A stretch of DNA of 64,000 nt from Chryseobacterium elymi (GCF_003385495.1 NZ_QNUH01000012.1:1-64000), one strand, 5' to 3'. Numbered from the stretch's first letter, positions 18,281 to 27,439 are shown. The notes: a model not told the origin generated them from the letters alone. A program made the numbers and translations.

Positions 18281-19540
18281 TTAAAACAAACTTAGTTGCT
18301 GTGAAAACTGATTGTGAAACTTGGAAGAACTTCCGCCTACAACTAGCTTTCTCAAATTTTTATCTGTTAAATATTTCAAGTAAGCATTTCCAGCATTGAA
18401 ATCAATAAAATATTTTGCACGGTTGACAGCAGCACCCAGCTTTTTCAAATGATCCATATTTAAGACCTGAAAACGACGTGCCTGAATGATTTTCTGCGCA
18501 GTTTTTACGCCAATTCCCGGAATCCTTAAAATCATTTGATAATCGGCAGTCTGCAGATTAACAGGGAATTGGTGAAGATGCCTCAAAGCCCAGCTGAGCT
18601 TAGGATCCACTTCCAGGTCCAGAAATGGCATATGAGGATCCAGAATTTCCTCAGCTTTAAAACCATAAAAACGCATCAGCCAATCCGATTGATACAAGCG
18701 ATTTTCACGAAGCATCGGAACTTCCGTAGTAAGAGAAGGAAGCCTTTTATCTTCCAGAACAGGAACATAACCGGAATAATAAACCCTTTTAAGACTGAAA
18801 TTTTTATAAAAATGATCGGCCACTTTGATGATCTGCAAATCATTTTCATTGGTTGCCCCCACGATCATTTGCGTAGATTGTCCTGCCGGAGCAAACTTAG
18901 GAACCTTTCTGAAAATTTTCTTTTCATCTTTATATTGAGCAATTCCATTCTGAATATATTTCATAGGATTCAGCATATCCTGACGGTTTTTTTCAGGTGC
19001 TAATAATTTCAGTCCGCTTTCTGTAGGAATTTCAAGATTGATAGATAATCTGTCCGCATAAAGAGCGGCTTCCTGCATTAGCTCATCACTTGCTCCCGGA
19101 ATAGATTTTAAATGAATATAGCCGTTGAAATTTTCTTCTAAACGTAATTTTTTTGCCACTCTTACCAGACGTTCCATCGTCGTATCAGCGTTTTTAAATA
19201 TGCCAGAGCTTAAAAAAAGTCCTTCAATATAATTTCTGCGGTAAAAATTAATGGTCAAATCTGTTACCTCTTCCACAGTGAAGGCTGCTCTCTTAATATC
19301 ATTGGAACTTCTGGATACACAGTAGGCACAGTCATAGATACAATGGTTGGTCAGCAGGATTTTGAGCAGGGAAACACATCGCCCGTCCTCTGTATAGGTA
19401 TGACAGATCCCGCTTACGGAACTGTCTCCTAAAGCACCTTTTTTATTCTTTCTCGTACCTCCGCTTGATGAGCAGGAAACGTCATATTTCGCTGCATCCG
19501 CAAGGATTTCGAGTTTTTCTTTCAGGCGTTCAAAATTCAT
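18281..19540 (-). CDS. Putative DNA modification/repair radical-SAM protein
   Basis: 419 residues. The radical-SAM cluster Cys67-x3-Cys71-x2-Cys74 occurs in NHCIYDCAYC. The C-terminal third has a helix-hairpin-helix DNA-binding motif (LRIPGIGVKTAQKII). This combination defines the TIGR03916-type family predicted to act on DNA together with a TIGR03915-type partner (here 16510-17268). A 4Fe-4S cluster and SAM are expected cofactors; the reaction is unknown. Confidence 0.88.
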   Translation of the reverse strand: MNFERLKEKLEILADAAKYDVSCSSSGGTRKNKKGALGDSSVSGICHTYTEDGRCVSLLKILLTNHCIYDCAYCVSRSSNDIKRAAFTVEEVTDLTINFYRRNYIEGLFLSSGIFKNADTTMERLVRVAKKLRLEENFNGYIHLKSIPGASDELMQEAALYADRLSINLEIPTESGLKLLAPEKNRQDMLNPMKYIQNGIAQYKDEKKIFRKVPKFAPAGQSTQMIVGATNENDLQIIKVADHFYKNFSLKRVYYSGYVPVLEDKRLPSLTTEVPMLRENRLYQSDWLMRFYGFKAEEILDPHMPFLDLEVDPKLSWALRHLHQFPVNLQTADYQMILRIPGIGVKTAQKIIQARRFQVLNMDHLKKLGAAVNRAKYFIDFNAGNAYLKYLTDKNLRKLVVGGSSSKFHNQFSQQLSLF

Positions 19541-19682
19541 TTTTCAGAAGGATGTTATAATTTGTATCTAAATTCTGTTCAAAAGTAGTTCCAAAATTGA
19601 TAAATATCAATTTTTTTCAATAGAAGTTATCAACAACAGAGACTTTCAAAATTACTATCTTTACACTTATTAAATTTATGCT

Positions 19683-21011
19683 ATGAATCATAAACCGGTA
19701 GAAGGTTTCTCTAAACTTACAAAGCAGGGGAAAATCGATTGGCTTGTCAGCGAATACCTTGAAGGAAACGAAGAATATCAAAATATATTAAAACAATACT
19801 GGAACGAAAATGCTGATCTTCAGAAACTCCATGAAGAGTTTTCTGAAAATACGATCTCCAATTTCTATATGCCTTACGGAATTGCCCCGAATTTCTTAAT
19901 TGACGGGAAATTATTTGCTCTTCCAATGGCCGTTGAAGAGAGTTCAGTAGTAGCAGCCGCTTCAAAAGCCGCTAAATTCTGGATTGATAAAGGAGGTTTC
20001 AAGACAACCATCATCAATAACGAAAAACTAGGACATACCCACTTCATATTCAATGTAGAGTCTCATAAGCTTTTACATTTTTTTAATTTCAAATTAAAGA
20101 AAAAACTGTTTGAAGCCACAGAAGATATTACCGCCAATATGAGAAAACGAGGCGGTGGAATTCTGGATATCAGATTAATTGATAAAACCTCAGAAATGCC
20201 TGATTATTATCAGCTTAAAGCAAGCTTTGATACGGTAGATTCCATGGGTGCGAATTTTATCAATTCGTGTCTTGAGCAGTTTGGAAAAACAATGAAGCAG
20301 GAGATTGCAACGAGTGAAGATTTCACACAGGAAGAAAAAAACTCGCTTCAGATCGTGATGAATATTCTTTCCAACTTTACACCGGACTGTCTCGTAAGAG
20401 CTGAGGTTTCATGTAAAATTGAAGATTTAAAAGATGACAGTGGGATTTCGAATGAAGAATTCGCAAGAAAATTCAAACAGGCCGTTACCATTGCTGAAAT
20501 AGAGCCTTTCCGTGCAACCACACATAATAAAGGCATAATGAATGGGGTAGATGCAGTAGTAATCGCTACAGGAAATGATTTCAGAGCAACAGAAGCCTGT
20601 GCTCATGCCTACGCAGCGAGAGACGGACAGTACAGATCTCTAACGCATTGTACAACAGACAATGGAATTTTCAGATTCTGGATCGATCTTCCCATTTCTG
20701 TAGGAGTAGTTGGAGGACTTACGAACCTTCACCCATTAGTAAAATTCTCCTTGGCATTACTTGGGAAACCATCTGCGCAGGAATTGATGAGCATTCTGGC
20801 TGTTTCCGGACTTGCCCAGAATTTCGGAGCTCTCCGTTCTTTGGTGACAACCGGTATCCAGAAAGGGCACATGAAGATGCATCTGTTGAATATTCTAAAC
20901 CAAATGGGGGCGACGGAAGAGGAAAAACAGCATTTTGTGAACTATTTTAAAGACAAAACGGTAAGCCATCATGAGGTTATTCATGAATTTAACAGATTAA
21001 GAGCTCAATGA
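19683..21011 (+). CDS. mvaA: Hydroxymethylglutaryl-CoA reductase, class II
   Basis: 442 residues. Class II HMGR landmarks: MAVEESSVVAAAS (catalytic Glu region), DSMGANFINS, KGIMNGVDAVVIATGNDFRA (catalytic Lys and Asp regions) and the C-terminal GHMKMH containing the catalytic His. Class II enzymes are often labelled degradative, but in Flavobacteriia the enzyme is likely to make mevalonate for isoprenoids. It heads a tight operon: its stop overlaps the next start by 4 bp. Confidence 0.93.
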   Translation: MNHKPVEGFSKLTKQGKIDWLVSEYLEGNEEYQNILKQYWNENADLQKLHEEFSENTISNFYMPYGIAPNFLIDGKLFALPMAVEESSVVAAASKAAKFWIDKGGFKTTIINNEKLGHTHFIFNVESHKLLHFFNFKLKKKLFEATEDITANMRKRGGGILDIRLIDKTSEMPDYYQLKASFDTVDSMGANFINSCLEQFGKTMKQEIATSEDFTQEEKNSLQIVMNILSNFTPDCLVRAEVSCKIEDLKDDSGISNEEFARKFKQAVTIAEIEPFRATTHNKGIMNGVDAVVIATGNDFRATEACAHAYAARDGQYRSLTHCTTDNGIFRFWIDLPISVGVVGGLTNLHPLVKFSLALLGKPSAQELMSILAVSGLAQNFGALRSLVTTGIQKGHMKMHLLNILNQMGATEEEKQHFVNYFKDKTVSHHEVIHEFNRLRAQ

Positions 21012-21178
21012 TGCTGCAGATTATCCTACCTATAGTATTTATCATCTTCGGAATCTTCCTGAAGAAAACAACGTCACCGGGCTTTAGAAATTCTAAAAAG
21101 CTTTCCAATCTCTTTATTATATTAGGAATCTCGACGTTGGTGGCAAAACTGATTTTAATTTACATTCATTCAAAATAA
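21008..21178 (+). CDS. Small two-helix membrane protein
   Basis: 56 residues beginning MMLQIILPIVFIIFGIFLKK, with a second hydrophobic segment LFIILGISTLVAKLILIYI. Its ATG overlaps the mvaA stop (ATGA at 21008-21011) and its own TAA overlaps the next ATG (TAATG at 21176-21180), so it is translationally coupled on both sides. The coupling strongly supports a real gene. Function unknown; inner membrane. Confidence 0.75.
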   Translation: MMLQIILPIVFIIFGIFLKKTTSPGFRNSKKLSNLFIILGISTLVAKLILIYIHSK

Positions 21179-22254
21179 TGAGAAAGAAAATGGTATTCTT
21201 CCTGATAATTTCTGGTTTAAGTTTTTCTCAGCAGAAAAATGTAAAAATCAGTGATTTGCAGCCGAAATCTGAAGATACTGTTTTTCCGGTTGTTTCCTAT
21301 CCCGGAAATCCTTTGGCTGAAAATAAAATCAATACCTTTCTGCAGGTCAATGAACTGGAATATGTACCGAATTCAGGCCCTGATCCTTTTAAAAAGGCTG
21401 CCACTGCGACCAATTCCTATACCAATTATCTCTATTTTTACAGTTGGGAAAAATTAGAAACCCCTAAAAATATTTTAAGTATTGGTATAGATGGCGAGGC
21501 TTCGGGAGCTTATCCGGAAGGTTTTTCCAAATGGATTAATTTTGATCTCAGAACAGGAAATTTTATTAATTGTCCCGATTTATTTCAGCCCAACGCTGTT
21601 AAAACGATTGAAAACTTAATCAATCAGAAAATTAGGAAAAGAGTTGATGATTTTCTTAAAGAGTTGAAAGCCGATAAAAATCCTACAGAAGAAATTCAGG
21701 AGCAGATAGCAATCTATGAAGACTGTTTTTTAGAACATACTCTGGAATATATTGAGTTCCGTTTTGGAAAGGATCAATTGACTTTCGTTGCAGGAAGATG
21801 TTCCAATCATGCGATGAGAGCATTGGATGATCTGGGAAGTCACAGCATTGAAATTTCTTATAAAGACCTAGAAAAATATTGGAGTCCTTACGCAAAAAAT
21901 CTTCTGTCAGGTTCTGAAAAAACTGATGCAACAAGTTTCCAGTATAAGCTGTTGAAAGGAAAAATTGATCGATACCCCATTACAGTCCTGATCAAACATC
22001 TTTACACGGATAATGAAGAACATGCTTTTTCTGCCATGTATTGGTATGATAAAAATAAAAAACTGATAGAATGGAACGGAAAGATGAAAAGAAATCATAT
22101 TTCCATTACGGAAAATGACCGCTATGATGAAGAATTGGAAAAATGGATTCCGAGGGCTTTTATTGAGGCTAATAAAAAAGGTAGCAAGATTACCGGAACC
22201 TGGCAGGATTATAAAACAAAAAAATATTTAAATCTAGAATTAGAAGAATTATAA
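21178..22254 (+). CDS. Exported protein, DUF3298/DUF4163-like
   Basis: 358 residues with a signal peptide (MVFFLIISGLSFSQ). The segment GEASGAYPEGFSKWINFDLRTGNFI is typical of DUF3298-type exported proteins (GAHPN...Y-F-D-xxTG pattern). The C-terminal ~100 residues (KIDRYPITVLIKHLYTDNEEH ... ITGTWQDYKTKKYL) look like a separate small beta domain. Function unknown; third gene of the mvaA operon, 2 bp before the DUF423 gene. Confidence 0.65.
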   Translation: MRKKMVFFLIISGLSFSQQKNVKISDLQPKSEDTVFPVVSYPGNPLAENKINTFLQVNELEYVPNSGPDPFKKAATATNSYTNYLYFYSWEKLETPKNILSIGIDGEASGAYPEGFSKWINFDLRTGNFINCPDLFQPNAVKTIENLINQKIRKRVDDFLKELKADKNPTEEIQEQIAIYEDCFLEHTLEYIEFRFGKDQLTFVAGRCSNHAMRALDDLGSHSIEISYKDLEKYWSPYAKNLLSGSEKTDATSFQYKLLKGKIDRYPITVLIKHLYTDNEEHAFSAMYWYDKNKKLIEWNGKMKRNHISITENDRYDEELEKWIPRAFIEANKKGSKITGTWQDYKTKKYLNLELEEL

Positions 22255-22256
22255 AA

Positions 22257-22643
22257 ATGAAAACAATTACTTTAATTTTTGGTGCTGCGTATGGAATGCT
22301 GTCTGTGATTCTGGGCGCCTTCGGAGCACATGCTTTAAAAAAAATATTGTCTGTAGAAAGACTTGAAAGCTTTGAAACAGGAGTGAGATACCAGATGTAT
22401 GCCGCATTTTTCTTACTGATCATCGGATATATTTTAAAATTTGAAACTTCGTCTGAAAAATGGACTTCCATTTTGATGATTGTGGGAACCATGTTATTTT
22501 CTTTCAGTATTTATTTCCTTAGTCTGCAGGATTATCTGGGGGCAAACCTTAAATTTTTAGGACCTGTTACTCCGCTGGGAGGGCTTTTTATGATCCTAAG
22601 CTGGGGAATGCTTATTCTTTACTTTGCTAAAAACAGAATTTAG
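22257..22643 (+). CDS. DUF423 family membrane protein
   Basis: 128 residues, four predicted membrane helices, with the family signature ILGAFGAHALKK ... FETGVRYQMYAAFFLL and GPVTPLGGLFMILSW. This matches YgdD/DUF423 inner-membrane proteins of unknown function. It is the last gene in the operon from mvaA. Confidence 0.9.
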   Translation: MKTITLIFGAAYGMLSVILGAFGAHALKKILSVERLESFETGVRYQMYAAFFLLIIGYILKFETSSEKWTSILMIVGTMLFSFSIYFLSLQDYLGANLKFLGPVTPLGGLFMILSWGMLILYFAKNRI

Positions 22644-22664
22644 GCTATTAGTAGATGTGAATTG

Positions 22665-22735
22665 TCAATGGTCAATTGTGAATTTTAACAGATTGACTAT
22701 TCACCATTCACTTGCGAGGCAAAATTGACCATTGA
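22665..22735. repeat. Nested inverted repeat with TTGCGAGGCAA core
   Basis: TCAATGGTCAA (22665-22675) pairs with TTGACCATTGA (22725-22735). GTGAAT/ATTCAC (22678-22683/22699-22704) pairs inside. TTGCGAGGCAAAATT at 22712-22726 matches, at 14 of 15 positions, the reverse complement of 44783-44797, so this is a dispersed element. It may also end transcription after the DUF423 gene. Confidence 0.6.
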
Positions 22736-22761
22736 GCAGAAATGTATAAAAATCAATTCAA

Positions 22762-24039
22762 ATGAAAATCAATAGAAGAAGACGGTTAATAAAAACATTG
22801 AATCTTCTGGATCAACCCATAAGATTCAATCCTTTTTTATTCAGCCGGACTTTTTTTATGTGGGCTTTTACAGGTCTTGTGGGAGGAGCTATTGCAGGAG
22901 GTTACTGGATCGTGTTGGAACATTTTACTGAATTTCTAGCTGGATTTCAAGGCTGGATGGTTATCCCTACCATGGCTGTGTGCGGTTTGCTGGCAGGACT
23001 TGTGATTCATTTCATCGGAGATCCCGGAGAAATCCATCTGATCGTTAATAATATCAGGTTTAATAAAGGAAAATTAGAGCCGAAAAATAATCCTTCCATG
23101 ATTTTGTCATCACTTTTTTGTGTGGCATCGGGTGGAAGTTTAGGTCCTGAAGCACCTTTGGTTCAGGTAACAGGATCTACCGGAACCTGGTTGGGGAAAA
23201 TTTTCAGGCTGAAAGGAGAGGAACTTCGTTCATTGAGCATTGCCGGAATGGCTTCTGGTTTTACCGCCTTGTTTGGCGCACCGCTTGGAGGAAGCCTTTT
23301 TTCTCTTGAAATTCTGCACCACAAACATGCGGTGGAGTATTATAAAGCTATTATTCCAGCACTGGTTGCGAGCTGTTTCAGTTATGTGATGTTTGCTCTG
23401 ATCATTCATTTGGGAATTGGCGCAACATGGGATCTGAAGGCTTATCATTATTCAGGAGTGTATGATTTTATCTATGCCTTTTTATTCGGGGTAGTGGCTA
23501 CCGTTTTCGGGTGGATATTTATTTTCGTAGTAAAATTCTTCAAAAAAGTTTTTGAATACAGAGCTTTCCCGATTTATATGAAAACTCTGGTTGGAGGAAT
23601 TCTCTTAGGCGTTATTGCTTATAATTTTCCGATTACAAGATACTTTGGTCATCATGAGATCAATGAGCTGATCAACGGGAATTTTGCCCTGAATTTTTTG
23701 ATCGTCATTCTGGTTTTTAAAATCATAGCCATTGCGATTACCGTGACTTCAGGGTGGAGAGGAGGTTTCATTATCCCGCTGTTTTTTGTAGGCACCACTT
23801 TAGGGCTGATTCTTCACCAGCTGTTTCCTTCGGTTGATACTACTTTAGCCATTGTGAGCTGTATGGCTGCTATTAATGCCTGTGTGACCAGAACGCCAAT
23901 GAGTACTACGATTATTCTGGGAACTTTAACCGGCTTTACCTATTTCGTTCCGATACTTTTTGCCAGTTTAACAGGGTATTTCCTGGCTCCGAAAATACCG
24001 TTCATCGGCTCGCAGTCTGAAAAATTATCCGAAGAATAG
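22762..24039 (+). CDS. CLC-family chloride channel/antiporter
   Basis: 425 residues with about 10-12 hydrophobic helices. CLC selectivity motifs: GGSLGPEAPL (GxGxPE-like; the gating Glu is present) and GWRGGFIIPLFF (GxFxP-like). No C-terminal CBS domain. The gating Glu suggests exchange of Cl-/H+, though no second proton Glu was assigned. The AUG is preceded by an AT-rich leader. Confidence 0.9.
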   Translation: MKINRRRRLIKTLNLLDQPIRFNPFLFSRTFFMWAFTGLVGGAIAGGYWIVLEHFTEFLAGFQGWMVIPTMAVCGLLAGLVIHFIGDPGEIHLIVNNIRFNKGKLEPKNNPSMILSSLFCVASGGSLGPEAPLVQVTGSTGTWLGKIFRLKGEELRSLSIAGMASGFTALFGAPLGGSLFSLEILHHKHAVEYYKAIIPALVASCFSYVMFALIIHLGIGATWDLKAYHYSGVYDFIYAFLFGVVATVFGWIFIFVVKFFKKVFEYRAFPIYMKTLVGGILLGVIAYNFPITRYFGHHEINELINGNFALNFLIVILVFKIIAIAITVTSGWRGGFIIPLFFVGTTLGLILHQLFPSVDTTLAIVSCMAAINACVTRTPMSTTIILGTLTGFTYFVPILFASLTGYFLAPKIPFIGSQSEKLSEE

Positions 24040-24102
24040 AGCAAATTTTGTAAACATGTTAAAAATCAAGTTCACCGCACTTTAATTTTTAAGTCAATAA
24101 AC

Positions 24103-24132
24103 TTGAACTTCCATGTCTTTTTAGTAAATTTG
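24103..24132 (+). promoter_or_regulatory. sucC promoter (TTG-N19-TAAATTTG)
   Basis: -33 TTG at 24103-24105, 19-bp spacer, -7 TAAATTTG at 24125-24132. This fits the Bacteroidota primary-sigma consensus well. The ATG is 38 bp downstream. Confidence 0.8.
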
Positions 24133-24170
24133 TCAACCTTTAAATTTTAAAATAAAATAATAAAAATAAT

Positions 24171-25361
24171 ATGAATCTTCACGAGTATCAATCAAAAGAG
24201 ATTTTATCAAAGTATGGAGTAGCTATCCAACGCGGTTTCGTAGCGAATAATGTAGACGAAGCTGTAGCAGCTGCAGAAAAGCTTACTGCTGAAACCGGAG
24301 CTCAGGCTTGGGTTGTAAAAGCACAGATTCACGCAGGTGGTCGTGGTAAAGGTGGTGGTGTTAAGTTCTCTCCAAACATGGATAAGCTTAAAGAAAATGC
24401 ACAGAACATCATCGGAATGCAGTTGGTAACCCCACAAACTTCTGCTGAAGGTAAAAAAGTACACTCTGTTTTGGTTGCAGAAGACGTTTATTATCCTGGA
24501 GAATCTGAAACTAAAGAATTTTATGTTTCTATTCTTTTAGACAGAGCTGAAGGTAAAAATACAATTGTATATTCTACTGAAGGCGGAATGGATATTGAGC
24601 ATGTTGCAGAAGTAACTCCTCATTTAATCCACAAAGAAATTATTGATCCTGCTTTAGGTCTTCAGGGATTCCAGGCCAGAAAAATTGCTTTCAACCTGGG
24701 TCTTGAAGGAAACGCATTCAAAGAATTCACAAAATTCATTGCATCTCTTTATAATGCTTACACTGGAATTGATGCCTCTCTTTTTGAAATCAACCCTGTA
24801 TTAAAGACTTCTGATAACAAAATTATCGCTGTTGATGCTAAAGTAACTTTGGACGACAACTCATTATTCCGTCACAAAGATTTAGCTGAACTAAGAGATA
24901 CAAGAGAAGAAGATCCAATGGATGTTGAGGCGGGTGAAGCCGGTCTTAACTTCGTGAAGCTTGACGGTAATGTTGCTTGTATGGTAAATGGAGCTGGCCT
25001 TGCAATGGCAACGATGGATATCATCAAATTATCAGGTGGTAACCCTGCTAACTTCCTTGACGTAGGAGGTACTGCTGATGCTCAGAGAGTTCAGACAGCT
25101 TTCGGAATTATCCTGAGAGATCCTAACGTAAAAGCTATCCTGATCAATATCTTCGGAGGTATCGTAAGATGTGACAGAGTGGCTCAGGGGGTTGTAGATG
25201 CTTACAGAGCTATGGGAAGCCTTCCTGTTCCTTTGATCGTAAGATTGCAGGGAACTAACGCTGTAGAAGCTAAAAAATTAATTGACGATTCAGGTCTTCC
25301 TGTACATTCAGCAATTACTTTAGAAGAAGCTGCAAACAAAGTAAAAGAAGTTTTAGCATAA
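24171..25361 (+). CDS. sucC: Succinyl-CoA synthetase beta subunit (ADP-forming)
   Basis: 396 residues. The N-terminal ATP-grasp domain shows MNLHEYQSKEIL and VVKAQIHAGGRGKGGGVK; the C-terminal CoA-ligase domain shows FLDVGGTADAQRV and INIFGGIVRCD. It works with SucD in the TCA cycle, making succinyl-CoA or ATP/GTP. No sucD is adjacent, as is usual in Bacteroidota. A strong promoter and a terminator frame it as a single-gene unit. Confidence 0.97.
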   Translation: MNLHEYQSKEILSKYGVAIQRGFVANNVDEAVAAAEKLTAETGAQAWVVKAQIHAGGRGKGGGVKFSPNMDKLKENAQNIIGMQLVTPQTSAEGKKVHSVLVAEDVYYPGESETKEFYVSILLDRAEGKNTIVYSTEGGMDIEHVAEVTPHLIHKEIIDPALGLQGFQARKIAFNLGLEGNAFKEFTKFIASLYNAYTGIDASLFEINPVLKTSDNKIIAVDAKVTLDDNSLFRHKDLAELRDTREEDPMDVEAGEAGLNFVKLDGNVACMVNGAGLAMATMDIIKLSGGNPANFLDVGGTADAQRVQTAFGIILRDPNVKAILINIFGGIVRCDRVAQGVVDAYRAMGSLPVPLIVRLQGTNAVEAKKLIDDSGLPVHSAITLEEAANKVKEVLA

Positions 25362-25385
25362 GCCTTAACTTTTAAATAATACAGA

Positions 25386-25418
25386 AAACCGTTTCATTTT
25401 GGAACGGTTTCCTTTTTT
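25386..25418 (+). terminator. sucC terminator
   Basis: AAACCGTTTC (25386-25395) pairs with GGAACGGTTT (25401-25410) with one G-T pair, then a T-run. Confidence 0.85.
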
Positions 25419-25616
25419 ACCACAAAAGTCACAGACGTTTTTCATGTTAAACACTTTAGATCACTTTAGCTTAAAAGTTTTACCATCCTGAAAACAATAA
25501 GTTCACATAAGCAGAAAATCAAAGATTTTCTTAAAAACTTAAGTGTACTTTCTATGCACAATCTATTTAACTTTAAAATAACTTAAGTGTCAAAGAACTT
25601 TTGTGACTTTTGTGGT
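25419..25616. repeat. 198-bp MITE-like element with terminal inverted repeats
   Basis: ACCACAAAAGTCACA (25419-25433) is the exact reverse complement of 25602-25616, with inner AAGTG-type segments also inverted (ACTTAAGTG near 25540 and 25582). No coding potential. It fills most of the 363-bp sucC-mscS gap; I recall similar 'CACAAAAGTCACA' elements between Chryseobacterium genes. It may be transcribed as a long hairpin. Confidence 0.6.
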
Positions 25617-25690
25617 TGAATTTAATTTTTTGTAGCCCGATAACATCAGAGATGTACCTTTAAATCAAAGTATCAGAAATAATTTGAAGC

Positions 25691-25716
25691 ATAAAAAAAC
25701 CGCTTAAAAAAAGCGG
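25691..25716 (-). terminator. Terminator after the MscS gene
   Basis: CCGCTT (25700-25705) pairs with AAGCGG (25711-25716), followed by a minus-strand T-run. Confidence 0.75.
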
Positions 25717-25724
25717 CTGATATT

Positions 25725-26609
25725 TTATTTGTCCTGATTTTCGGCAGGAAGAGATTCTCCATTCGTAATGCTGATGCTTGTAGGCGTTACCAGTTTAATA
25801 TTGTCTGTATCCAGGCGTTCTTTGATCTTCAGGTAGGCTTCACTTTTTACCTGAACCATATTGGCTCCTACTCTCATCCAGAATTTAACCTGAAGATTGA
25901 AATTACCCTGTTTTAAATCAGTGAAAATAACTTCCGAAGTATCCAGCCTGTCTACACCATCCAGTTTTTTAATCACATCCAGCATCCCTTTCTGAGCATT
26001 ACTGATATCTTCATCCGCAGGGATTTCGAAGTTTAAAATAACCCTGCGCTGCGGCGAGGCTGTAATATTGTAAAAAGGGGCATTGAAAATTACCTGATTG
26101 GGGATGTAAGCTTTCTTTCCGTCATCGGTAATAATTTTTGTTGTTAAAAAACCTATTTCCTGCACCGTTCCGGAATGTGTTCCGATCGTAATGTAATCTC
26201 CAATTTTAAATGCTTTGTCAATTCCGATCAACATTCCTGAAAAAATACTTGATACCAGATCCTTCAAAGCCACCCCGGCAATCACCCCGGCTACTCCTAA
26301 ACTCCCGATAAACTTCCAAAGGAAACCGCTGAAGCCCATTATTTCGAGCGCGATAAAGGTTCCCATTAGCATGATCAGAAACCTGAATACGCTTATTAAA
26401 GTAACAAGAGAGCTTTCCTTCTGACTCTTAGGTAAAAATTTGTGAAATAATTTTACAGCACCTAAACTTAAGTATTTACTGGTAAGAAGAAAAAAAGAAA
26501 ATACTAAAATTCCAACGATAAGCTTTGGCGTAAGCTCGGCAAACCTCATATACCAGCTTTCCAAAACCTTATAAATAACATCTAGATAGCTGTATCCATT
26601 GTTCTGCAT
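25725..26609 (-). CDS. Mechanosensitive channel, MscS family
   Basis: 294 residues. Three N-terminal membrane helices are followed by the pore-lining TM3 and beta domain: GVAGVIAGVALKDLVSSIFSG (pore helix) and IGDYITIGTHSGTVQEIGFLTTKI (MscS upper beta domain). A soluble alpha/beta C-terminus runs to about residue 285. It opens on membrane tension to release osmolytes. Monocistronic. Confidence 0.93.
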   Translation of the reverse strand: MQNNGYSYLDVIYKVLESWYMRFAELTPKLIVGILVFSFFLLTSKYLSLGAVKLFHKFLPKSQKESSLVTLISVFRFLIMLMGTFIALEIMGFSGFLWKFIGSLGVAGVIAGVALKDLVSSIFSGMLIGIDKAFKIGDYITIGTHSGTVQEIGFLTTKIITDDGKKAYIPNQVIFNAPFYNITASPQRRVILNFEIPADEDISNAQKGMLDVIKKLDGVDRLDTSEVIFTDLKQGNFNLQVKFWMRVGANMVQVKSEAYLKIKERLDTDNIKLVTPTSISITNGESLPAENQDK

Positions 26610-26651
26610 GAAAAAAAATTTATTAAAGATAAATAAATTTCAACAAAAATT

Positions 26652-26687
26652 TTGCCAGTCTCAAAAAGTCTACTAAATTTGTAGACT
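26652..26687 (+). promoter_or_regulatory. Peroxiredoxin promoter with overlapping palindrome
   Basis: -33 TTG (26652-26654), 19-bp spacer, -7 TAAATTTG (26674-26681). Inverted repeat AGTCTAC-N7-GTAGACT (26667-26687) sits exactly across the -7 box, a position suitable for a repressor. The regulator is unknown. Confidence 0.65.
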
Positions 26688-26703
26688 AACAAAGCAAAAT
26701 ATT

Positions 26704-27339
26704 ATGTCACTTAAATTAGGAGATACAGCACCGGACTTTCAGGCCGAAACATCTTTAGGCGATATTAGATTTCACGAATTTTTAGGGAATTCGTGGGGGA
26801 TTTTATTCTCACATCCTGCAGATTATACTCCGGTATGCACTACAGAGCTGGGATATACATCAAAGCTGAAATCGGAATTTGATAAAAGGGGAACAAAAGT
26901 TATCGCATTAAGTGTAGATGGAGTAGAAGACCATCAAAGCTGGATTAAAGATATTAACGACACCCAGAATACGGAGGTACAGTTTCCTATTATTGCAGAT
27001 AAAGACAGGCAGATTTCGGAGCTCTATGACTTTATTCATCCTAAAGCTTCAGCGACAGCTACCGTAAGGTCTTTACTGATCATTGATCCTGACAAAAAAA
27101 TAAGGCTGATCATTACTTATCCTGCTTCTACAGGAAGGAATTTTAATGAGATTCTCAGAGTGCTGGACTCTCTTCAGCTGGCAGATTCATATAAAGTAGC
27201 TACACCTGTCAACTGGGAAAATGGAGATGATGTTATCGTACCGCCTGCTATTTCAACAGAAGATGCCAGAAAGATATTTCCAAAAGGAGTGACAGAAGTA
27301 AAGCCGTATCTGAGATATACGCCCCAACCCAATACATGA
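26704..27339 (+). CDS. 1-Cys peroxiredoxin (Prx6 group)
   Basis: 211 residues. The peroxidatic Cys45 lies in PADYTPVCTTELG. No resolving Cys is apparent in the expected position. The C-terminal extension (VNWENGDDVIVPPAISTEDA ... KPYLRYTPQ) matches the Prx6-type tail with RYTPQP. It reduces hydroperoxides in the cytosol using an external thiol. Monocistronic, behind a strong promoter with a palindrome across the -7 box. Confidence 0.93.
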   Translation: MSLKLGDTAPDFQAETSLGDIRFHEFLGNSWGILFSHPADYTPVCTTELGYTSKLKSEFDKRGTKVIALSVDGVEDHQSWIKDINDTQNTEVQFPIIADKDRQISELYDFIHPKASATATVRSLLIIDPDKKIRLIITYPASTGRNFNEILRVLDSLQLADSYKVATPVNWENGDDVIVPPAISTEDARKIFPKGVTEVKPYLRYTPQPNT

Positions 27340-27378
27340 TTTATTTGATTTTTTATAGTTTAGTTTTAATTTGTACGA

Positions 27379-27418
27379 AAATCGCCCCGAAATATTTCGG
27401 GGCGATTTCATTTTTTTT
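27379..27418. terminator. Bidirectional terminator between peroxiredoxin and outer-membrane protein genes
   Basis: 14-bp perfect stem AAATCGCCCCGAAA (27379-27392) with 27395-27408, two-base loop, T-run on the plus strand. Confidence 0.9.
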
Positions 27419-27439
27419 ATTCAAGTGAATATAAAGTGA

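Noticed and set aside
18536..19003. 155-codon plus-strand frame inside the radical-SAM gene
   Set aside because: Antisense shadow; the opposite strand has clear motifs.
19683..21011. HMG-CoA reductase as a purely degradative enzyme
   Set aside because: Class II enzymes are named degradative by default; no HMG-CoA catabolic neighbours are present.
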